A stretch of 57,187 bases of DNA from the NCBI GenBank assembly GCA_964370855.1, contig CAYJMF010000014.1, positions 1-57,187 of the forward strand, read 5' to 3'. Numbering within the stretch: position 1 is the stretch's first letter; the number at the start of each line of letters is the position of its first letter. Below the pieces are notes generated by a model. The model saw only the letters and a program-made list of their open reading frames with translations. It was not told the origin of the DNA and did not search any database. The stretch comes from JAKLKS01 sp964370855 (GTDB lineage Bacteria > Planctomycetota > JAJSAM01 > JAKLKS01). This document shows, piece by piece, positions 51,703 to 57,187 of the stretch. The position numbers were made by a program, and so were the translations under genes.

Positions 51703-53983
51703 GCTGCTGCGCCCCGCGTTCCTCCTCCTCGCCGCGGCCGCGGCGGCGGCGCTCCCCGCCCCGCCCCCCGCCCCCCCCCCCGGCCCCCCGGCCCCCCCCC
51801 CCCCGGGGGCGGGCGACGTCTTACCCGCCGGGGGGCGGCGCGGCTCCGCGAACGAGGGCTGCCGGGCGCCGCGCCGCCTCCAGAACGTGAAGGACGCCTT
51901 CGTCACGGGGGAGGGGGTGAGGTGCACGGTGCTCCGCGCGGTGCGCCCCCTCGACCGGAGACAGCAGGGCGAGCTGCGCCGCCGCATCGGCGAGATCCGC
52001 GCGCGGCGGAAGTTCCCCCGCCCCGACGGCGAGAAGGTGGACCTGCCCGCCCACCCCCTTCTCGACAACCTCGACAGGCTCTCCCCGCGGGAGCTGCGGG
52101 ACGCGGCGGAGCGGTTCCTCGGGGCCGGGGGGGAGCGGCAGCAGCCGAACCCCCAGATCGCCGAGACCGTGGAGGTCCGCGTCGAGATCGACGGCGGCGC
52201 CGCGCCCGGGGACCGGGAATTCCGCCTCTCCACAGGGGTGGGGCTCACGAACCCGATCCGTTTCCAGGTCGGGGTCCTCCCCGAGGTCCTCGAGGTGGAG
52301 CCCATGGAGGGGGAGGGGACGGGGGCGGACTCCGAGCTCCCCGCGCCGCCGCTCCTCCTCAACGGGCGCATCCTCCCCGGCGACGTGGACCGGCTCCGGT
52401 TCCCGGCGAAGCGGGGGCAGGACCTCGTCATCGCGACGGCGGCCCGCCGGCTCGTGCCCTTCCTCGCCGACGCGGTGCCGGGCTGGTTCCAGGCGACGGC
52501 GACGCTCTTCGACGGGGCGGGGCGCGAGGTGGCATTCGCCGACGACTGGCGGCAGGATCCGGACCCGGTGCTGCTGTTCCGCGTGCCGCGGGACGGGGAG
52601 TACGTGCTCGAGATCCGCGACGCCATCTACCGGGGCCGCGAGGACTTCGTCTACCGGGTCTCCATCGGCGAGGACCCCTTCATCACGCGCATGTTCCCCC
52701 TCGGCGGGCCCGCAGGCGTGGCGACCATGGCCGCCGTCGCGGGCTGGAACCTGCCGCGCTCCCACATCCCCCTCGAGACGGGGGACGGTGCGGGAGCGGG
52801 GGACGGGAACGCGGAGGAGGGGCAGCGCCTCGTCGAGGCACGGCGCGGTTCGGTGCCCTCCAACGCGGTGGCCTACGCCGTGGATCTCCTCCCGGAGTGC
52901 ACGGAGCGGGAGCCCAACGACGACGCGGCGCGGGCGCAGCCGCTCCCGCTCCCGCGCATCGTGAACGGGACCATCGGCCGTCCCGGCGACGTGGACGTGT
53001 TCCGTTTCATGGGCTTCGCGGGTGACGAGGTGGTCGCCGAGGTCGAGGCGCGCCGTCTCGGGTCGCCGGTGGATTCGCTCCTGCGCCTGACCGACGCGGC
53101 GGGGACGGTGCTCGCCTGGAACGACGACCGGCCCGGCGGCGGCACGACGGGGACGGTGACCCACGACGCCGACTCCTTCCTGCGCTGCCGCCTGCCCGCC
53201 GACGGGACCTACCGCGTGGTGCTCCGCGAGGCGCAGGCCCACGGAGGGGACGAGTACGGCTACCGGCTCCGCGTCGGCCCGCCGCGGCCGGGGTTCGACG
53301 TCTTCATGGTGCCCTCGAGTCTCGCGGTGGGGGCGGGGCGGTCGGAGGCGGTGCGGATGGAGGCGCGGCGGCGGGACGGGTTCGAGGGGGCCATCGACGT
53401 CGCGCTGACGGGGGCGCCGGAGGGCTGGGCCCTCGGGGGCGGGCGCATTCCCGCGGGGCGGGAGTCGGTGAGGGTGACGCTGACGGCTCCGGCGAAGCCG
53501 GTGATCGGTCCGGTCTACCTCCGGTTCGAGGCGCGGGCGGCGGCGGGGGACGGGGAGATCCGCCGGGCGGTGATCCCCGCGGAGGACGTGATGCAGGCGT
53601 TCCTCTGGCGGCACCTCGTGCCCTCGCGGGAGTTCGCGGCCCTGGTCGCGGGGCGGGGGGCGGAGCCGGTGGAGGTGCTGACGGATCTCCCGGTGCGGAT
53701 CGCCGCCGGGAAGACGGCCCTGGTGCGGGTGCGGGTCCCGGCCCGGAACCTGCCCGGGGATCTCCGGCTGGTGCTGGACGCGCCCCCGGCGGGGATCACC
53801 CTGGAGGACGTCGCCATCGTTCCGGGGATGTTCGCCTTCGTGATCCGCGCCGACGGCGTGAAGGCGAAGCCCGGCCTCGAGGACAACCTCATCATCCAGG
53901 CCGCCCTCGACCGCGACGTCCGCGGCGCCCGACAACGCGTCCCCGTCGGCACCCTCCCCGCCCTCCCCATCCGCGTCGAATAG
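51689..53983 (+). CDS. Secreted protein with pre-peptidase C-terminal (PPC) domains
   Basis: A 764-residue exported protein, third member of the DUF1553/DUF1501 operon, overlapping the previous gene by 14 nt. It has a signal peptide, then a low-complexity Pro/Gly stretch encoded by C-runs (51760-51808), and two PPC-like beta domains: one at ~225-330 (ILPGDVDRLRFPAKRGQ) and one at ~410-530 (EREPNDDAARAQ, GRPGDVDVFRF). The segment just after the C-runs (~45-65) looks garbled relative to the family, so a compensated frameshift is possible. The stop codon is the TAG that begins a REP-like half element. Confidence 0.82.
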   Translation: MRSSRLLRPAFLLLAAAAAAALPAPPPAPPPGPPAPPPPGAGDVLPAGGRRGSANEGCRAPRRLQNVKDAFVTGEGVRCTVLRAVRPLDRRQQGELRRRIGEIRARRKFPRPDGEKVDLPAHPLLDNLDRLSPRELRDAAERFLGAGGERQQPNPQIAETVEVRVEIDGGAAPGDREFRLSTGVGLTNPIRFQVGVLPEVLEVEPMEGEGTGADSELPAPPLLLNGRILPGDVDRLRFPAKRGQDLVIATAARRLVPFLADAVPGWFQATATLFDGAGREVAFADDWRQDPDPVLLFRVPRDGEYVLEIRDAIYRGREDFVYRVSIGEDPFITRMFPLGGPAGVATMAAVAGWNLPRSHIPLETGDGAGAGDGNAEEGQRLVEARRGSVPSNAVAYAVDLLPECTEREPNDDAARAQPLPLPRIVNGTIGRPGDVDVFRFMGFAGDEVVAEVEARRLGSPVDSLLRLTDAAGTVLAWNDDRPGGGTTGTVTHDADSFLRCRLPADGTYRVVLREAQAHGGDEYGYRLRVGPPRPGFDVFMVPSSLAVGAGRSEAVRMEARRRDGFEGAIDVALTGAPEGWALGGGRIPAGRESVRVTLTAPAKPVIGPVYLRFEARAAAGDGEIRRAVIPAEDVMQAFLWRHLVPSREFAALVAGRGAEPVEVLTDLPVRIAAGKTALVRVRVPARNLPGDLRLVLDAPPAGITLEDVAIVPGMFAFVIRADGVKAKPGLEDNLIIQAALDRDVRGARQRVPVGTLPALPIRVE

Positions 53984-54027
53984 GGGACGTCCTCCACTTT
54001 TCTACTTTTCTGTGGATAACCTTCCGG
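53982..54027 (+). repeat. Half copy of GGGGACG-type REP-like element
   Basis: AGGGGACG followed by a CCACTTTTCTACTTTTCTGTGGATAA-like stretch (written here as its features: a pyrimidine-rich centre and a perfect TGTGGATAA at 54011-54019). No inverted partner follows. It overlaps the TAG stop of the PPC gene. Confidence 0.7.
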
Positions 54028-54130
54028 AGTCCTCCACTCGAAGGGGACTCCCGGCACCATGCCTCGGGTCATACATTGTTGTACGACCTTCCGGACGACG
54101 TCGCGGGCGGGGGCCCCGTAGACTCCCTCC

Positions 54131-54859
54131 GTGAACAAGCCAGTGAAGGTCGTCACGGGATGCGCGGTGCTGGCGGTGGTGTTCGCCATGCTCATTCCGA
54201 ACTTCCTCACGGCGAAGGTCAGCTGGAACGACACGTCGGCCATCGCGGCCATGCGCAACCTCGCCGCTGCCCAGGCGACCTGCGCGAAGGGGCGGTCCAT
54301 CGACGTGGACCGGGACGGGAAGGGTGAGTACGGGACCCTCTCGGAGCTCACCGGTGCCGCCGGGCCCAGGCTGGACGGGGAGGGCCGCCTCCGGGGGGAA
54401 CGGGTGGATCCTGCGGTTCTGTCGACGTCCCTCTCGCCCGTGGACGAAGCGGGGATCGCCTTCAGGTCCGGGTACTGCTTCCGCATCCTGCTCCCCGCGA
54501 CGGGCGGCGGTCCCTCCCGGGAGTCCACGCCCGGGAGCCCTTTCACTGCTCCCGTGGACGTGGACGCCGCCGAGCGGAGCTGGGCCGCCTACGCCTGGCC
54601 GGCAGCGCGCTATGCCGCGTTGAAGGGGGAGTCTCGCAAGCACAACAGGGTCCTCTTCGCGGACGGCACGGGGAGGCTCTGGTTCACGTGGAACGACGAC
54701 TCCCGCTACGCGGGCTCAGGTGGCGGCCCCTCCTGGGACGCCGCGATGCCCGAGGACGGCTGGGGGGATGGATGGGCGGACCCGCCGGCCGGGGTCGAGG
54801 AGTACCGGGGGCGCGACGGGAACACGTGGCGGGACATCGAGACCCTCTTCCGCAGGTAG
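54131..54859 (+). CDS. Pseudopilin-like protein
   Basis: A 242-residue protein. The N-terminal hydrophobic helix (VVTGCAVLAVVFAMLIPNFL) and the following AIAAMRNLAAAQATC and DRDGKGEYGTLSEL segments match planctomycete type II pseudopilin-like proteins, which carry a single helix followed by a globular domain. No canonical prepilin peptidase site (G-FTLIE) is seen, so it may not be processed as a pilin. The start is a GTG at 54131 with no strong ribosome site. A small palindrome TACA-TTGT-TGTA lies ~60 nt upstream. Confidence 0.6.
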   Translation: MNKPVKVVTGCAVLAVVFAMLIPNFLTAKVSWNDTSAIAAMRNLAAAQATCAKGRSIDVDRDGKGEYGTLSELTGAAGPRLDGEGRLRGERVDPAVLSTSLSPVDEAGIAFRSGYCFRILLPATGGGPSRESTPGSPFTAPVDVDAAERSWAAYAWPAARYAALKGESRKHNRVLFADGTGRLWFTWNDDSRYAGSGGGPSWDAAMPEDGWGDGWADPPAGVEEYRGRDGNTWRDIETLFRR

Positions 54860-54875
54860 CCCGCCGCTCGGGAAC

Positions 54876-54961
54876 AGGGGACGCACCCAACGTCCTCACT
54901 CTCCCGTGGAGGACTTCCCGGAGTCATCCACGGGAAAGTGAGGAGGTTGGGTGCGTCCCCT
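54876..54961. repeat. GGGGACG-type palindromic REP-like element
   Basis: Arms 54876-54910 and 54927-54961 are 35-bp inverted repeats with two mismatches. It lies between convergent genes and contains the stop codon and last codons of the RlmN-like gene on the minus strand. Confidence 0.85.
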
Positions 54962-56006
54962 CCCCTTCCCACCGCGTGGCGGCGAGCATGCCGCAGGCGG
55001 CGTGGCGGCGGAAGCCGCCGGAGTAGCGGCGGACGACGGGGGCCTTCAGCATCTGGAGGGCGTCCGTGAACCGCTTCCGCTCCTCGTCCGTCGCGCGGCG
55101 GAAGCCGCCGGGCCTCGGGTCGTTGACGTCGATGAGGTTGATGCGCAGGCGCAGGTCCCCGAGCATCCGGTGGAGCGCCTCCGCCTCCTCGGGGCCGTCG
55201 TTCACGCCTCCCATGAGGACCCAGGCGATGGTCGTGAGCCGCGGGTTCGCCGCGGCGTAGGCGCGGAGCGCGTCGGCGAGTTCCGCGAGCGTCCACTTCG
55301 CCGCCACGGGCAGCAGTCCCGCCCGCTTCCCCTCGATGGCCGACGTCATCGACACGATGAGCCGGTACCGGTGGGCCTCGGCGGCGTACTGGTGGATGCG
55401 CGGGACGATGCCGACGGTGGAGATGGTGATGGCGTCCCCGCGCACGCGGCCGCCGCAGGGGTGGGAGAGGATGCGGGCCGCCCGGATCACCGCGTCGTAA
55501 TTGTGGAAGGGCTCCCCCTGCCCCTGGAAGACGGCGCCGGTGACGCGGCCCGGCGCCTCGTCCCGCACCTGCCGGAACGCGTCCACCATCTCCCACGGCT
55601 CGAGGTGGCGCGCGAGCCCGAGCCGCCCCGTCGCGCAGAAGGCGCACTTCATCGCGCAGCCGACCTGGGAGGAGAGGCAGACGGAGAAGCGGTCCTTCTT
55701 CTCCAGCGGGATGCGCACCGCCTCGCTCAGCGCCCCGTCGGGGGAGCGGAAGAGGTACTTGACGAACCCGTCGTCGGGGTCCGCGGCCCGCTCGAGCACC
55801 TCGAGGCGCGCGTCGTCGAAGCGGGCCGCGACCTCGGAGAGCAGCCGCTTCCCCACGGGCCGCGAGGGAGCGTGCTTCCCCCGCGGCGGCAGCCGGTGGG
55901 CGAGGATGCGCCGCGCCTCGTCGTCGCGCACCGCGACCCCGGCCTCGCGAAGGCGCGCGGCGATCTCCTCGGGGAGGAGCCCGAATAAGTGGGGGCGGGG
56001 GTCCAT
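54924..56006 (-). CDS. RlmN/Cfr-family radical SAM methyltransferase
   Basis: A 360-residue enzyme likely to methylate C2 of an adenine in 23S rRNA/tRNA. The radical-SAM cluster motif CAMKCAFC and the second catalytic cysteine near the end (RRHAACGML) are present, as are VCLSSQVGC and WVLMGGVNDGPEEA. The usual GMGEP block reads GQGEPFHN, and the N-terminal accessory domain is diverged, so it may be a specialised paralogue of RlmN. ATG 56006 starts the recognisable protein. The last ~12 codons and the stop are inside a REP-like element, so the repeat has probably replaced the original C-terminus. Confidence 0.85.
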   Translation of the reverse strand: MDPRPHLFGLLPEEIAARLREAGVAVRDDEARRILAHRLPPRGKHAPSRPVGKRLLSEVAARFDDARLEVLERAADPDDGFVKYLFRSPDGALSEAVRIPLEKKDRFSVCLSSQVGCAMKCAFCATGRLGLARHLEPWEMVDAFRQVRDEAPGRVTGAVFQGQGEPFHNYDAVIRAARILSHPCGGRVRGDAITISTVGIVPRIHQYAAEAHRYRLIVSMTSAIEGKRAGLLPVAAKWTLAELADALRAYAAANPRLTTIAWVLMGGVNDGPEEAEALHRMLGDLRLRINLIDVNDPRPGGFRRATDEERKRFTDALQMLKAPVVRRYSGGFRRHAACGMLAATRWEGEGTHPTSSLSRG

Positions 56007-56096
56007 GGGGGAGCAGTCTGACCGGGGCCGGGCGGTGTCATGATCATTTCGGCGACGCCGGGCGGCGTCCAACACCCGTGGACCCGGAGGAAGCGC

Positions 56097-56573
56097 GTGA
56101 ACGTCCATCTCCTGCTCGCGAACGTCATCTTCCCCGCTCCCTCACTTCCCTACGTGACGAGTCTCTTCCTCCCGGCGGCCGGCCTCCTCGCCCTCGGGGC
56201 CGAATGCGGCGTCTTCGCCGCCTTCATGAAGGGCACCCGCCCCGCCGTCCTCTTCGGCCTCGTGATCTCCGCCAACGTCTTCTCCTGGCTGGCGGGGGTG
56301 CTGATCGGGGGCCAACTCCCCTGGGAGTGGTTGCCCACGGGACTTCTCGACGACGGCAGCCCCACGGGACAGTTCCATCGGGGCCCGCACTTCTGGACCA
56401 TCGCCCGATGGAGCTTCGTCGTGGCCTGCGTCGCCAGCTTCGTCCTGGAACTCGCCTTCGTCGGCCTCGTCACGCTCCTCTTCCGGATCCGGATGGAAAG
56501 GCCGGCCGCCTGCGTCGGCCTCGCCAACGTCGCGAGCTACGGGGTCCTGGGGCTCATGGCCACGGCGCTGTGA
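56097..56573 (+). CDS. Small integral membrane protein, function unknown
   Basis: A 158-residue protein with four predicted transmembrane helices (about 18-38, 45-70, 98-125 and 133-155). The loop between helices 2 and 3 has GGQLPWEWLPTGLLDD. I do not recognise the family. GTG 56097 follows GGAGGAA with a 6-nt spacer. It diverges from the RlmN-like gene. Confidence 0.65.
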   Translation: MNVHLLLANVIFPAPSLPYVTSLFLPAAGLLALGAECGVFAAFMKGTRPAVLFGLVISANVFSWLAGVLIGGQLPWEWLPTGLLDDGSPTGQFHRGPHFWTIARWSFVVACVASFVLELAFVGLVTLLFRIRMERPAACVGLANVASYGVLGLMATAL

Positions 56574-56630
56574 CGCGGTCGCCGAAAAGCGTCTGACACC
56601 GAAGGGGTGCCCCGAAGGGGCGCCCCCAGA

Positions 56631-56659
56631 TTGACATCCATCACGGGGCCCGCTACAGT
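56631..56659 (+). promoter_or_regulatory. Sigma-70-type promoter of the Cys-rich protein gene
   Basis: TTGACA (56631-56636), 17-nt spacer, TACAGT (56654-56659). The -35 is a perfect consensus and the spacer optimal, rare in such GC-rich DNA. The -10 ends 9 nt before ATG 56669, so the message should be leaderless. Confidence 0.7.
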
Positions 56660-56668
56660 CGCCCTCCC

Positions 56669-57061
56669 ATGCTCCGGACCGGCCTTCTCTGGACGCTCAT
56701 CGCGCTTCTCGCCCTCGGGTGCGCCATCCCCGGGTCCGCGGGGGGGCTGGTCCTCTGCGTGGATCGCGGTGACGAGGGCCACGTCGCGCTGGAGCGGGAG
56801 GGATGCGCCGCCCCCGCTCCCCGGGCCGAACCCGCGCCCGCCGACCCCGCCGCCGACGCCGACCACGGCACCTGCGAATCCTGCCGGGACTTCCCCCTGC
56901 CCTCCACCGAGGACGCCCGCCGCATCCTCTCCGTCACCGCCGCCGCACTGCCGCCCGCCACCCCCGCCCTCCCTCCCCTGGCGAAGTCCCCCTTCGCCCC
57001 CGCGGCCGCATCGCCGGCCCGCGCCCCCGCCGCGCTCCCCCTCCTCCGCCTCCGCATCTAG
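56669..57061 (+). CDS. Small secreted Cys-containing protein
   Basis: A 130-residue protein with a signal peptide (MLRTGLLWTLIALLALGC) and a mature part with VLCVDRGDEGHVALE, then GTCESCRDFPLP, and a low-complexity Ala/Pro tail ending LLRLRI. The Cys/His content suggests metal binding or disulfides. The pattern (signal peptide, VLC/YCRC near the start, a C-x-x-C or CC pair, Ala/Pro tail) is shared with the Cys-rich gene at 25348-25786. The 126 nt after its stop, to the window end, hold no recognisable gene. Confidence 0.6.
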   Translation: MLRTGLLWTLIALLALGCAIPGSAGGLVLCVDRGDEGHVALEREGCAAPAPRAEPAPADPAADADHGTCESCRDFPLPSTEDARRILSVTAAALPPATPALPPLAKSPFAPAAASPARAPAALPLLRLRI

Positions 57062-57187
57062 TCCGCTTCCTCGCCGGGCCGCCGCGTTCCCGATTCCCCC
57101 CGAGGGAGCCCCAGGGCCGGGCCCCCCGCCCGCGCCCGCTCCGGAGCCGCCCACCGCACCGCCCCGGGCGCCGCCCCCCGGCCGCGC

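Overview
This is a very GC-rich bacterial scaffold whose gene content points to the Planctomycetota. The main evidence is a contiguous DUF1549/DUF1553, DUF1501 and PPC-domain gene set, supported by a Ser/Thr kinase fused to an RDD membrane domain, an abundance of small lipoproteins, EF-hand and lamin-tail/TIG secreted proteins and an archaemetzincin. A 10-N gap and a 44-bp poly-G run suggest draft (possibly metagenomic) sequence. I see no rRNA, tRNA, CRISPR array or complete transposase gene.

Layout. 1-14 kb is mostly housekeeping or conserved single genes: an Nfu-type Fe-S scaffold, a kinase, a response regulator coupled to a secreted hydrolase, folB and folK, an archaemetzincin, a GntR regulator, a pyroglutamyl-peptidase-like protein and asnA. 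14-20 kb holds a sulfatase-superfamily enzyme with a small lipoprotein partner, a split secreted PPC/TIG/lamin-tail protein, a DUF4287/DUF5655/YdeI protein and rsgA. 20-26 kb (minus strand) is a tight ABC-exporter operon: Cys-rich secreted protein, HlyD-like adaptor, ATPase, two FtsX-like permeases and a lipoprotein. Next come a small caspase/CHAT-like protein with an SH3-like N-terminus and a large membrane/spermidine-synthase/TPR fusion protein.

30-43.6 kb looks like one copper/silver stress regulon. It contains a divergently encoded AhpC-type peroxiredoxin, a four-gene RND efflux operon (two outer-membrane factors, a CusB-like adaptor with three metal-binding ribbons, an oversized CusA-like pump), a secreted protein with two metal-binding repeats, and a two-component system whose regulator is sigma-54 dependent. 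Two things stand out. The peroxiredoxin has an in-frame TGA exactly at the peroxidatic cysteine codon, followed at the right distance by a SECIS-like hairpin, so it reads as a selenoprotein. The efflux operon and the metal-binding-protein gene both carry the same palindrome (TGTGGCA-N4-CCACA) about 100 bp upstream of a -24/-12 sigma-54 promoter, which predicts the site recognised by the neighbouring NtrC-type regulator.

43.6-57 kb holds an EF-hand membrane protein, a secreted beta-propeller, a degenerate hydrolase/thioredoxin-like protein, the planctomycete DUF1549/DUF1553-DUF1501-PPC operon, a pseudopilin-like protein, an RlmN-like radical SAM enzyme and a second Cys-rich secreted protein. 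REP-like palindromes with GGGGACG ends are scattered at gene 3-prime ends, some supplying stop codons and some carrying perfect DnaA-box sequences. An unrelated 50-bp perfect inverted repeat lies near 18.7 kb. Several genes have a TANNNT-like box only 6-9 nt before the start codon, suggesting leaderless transcripts.
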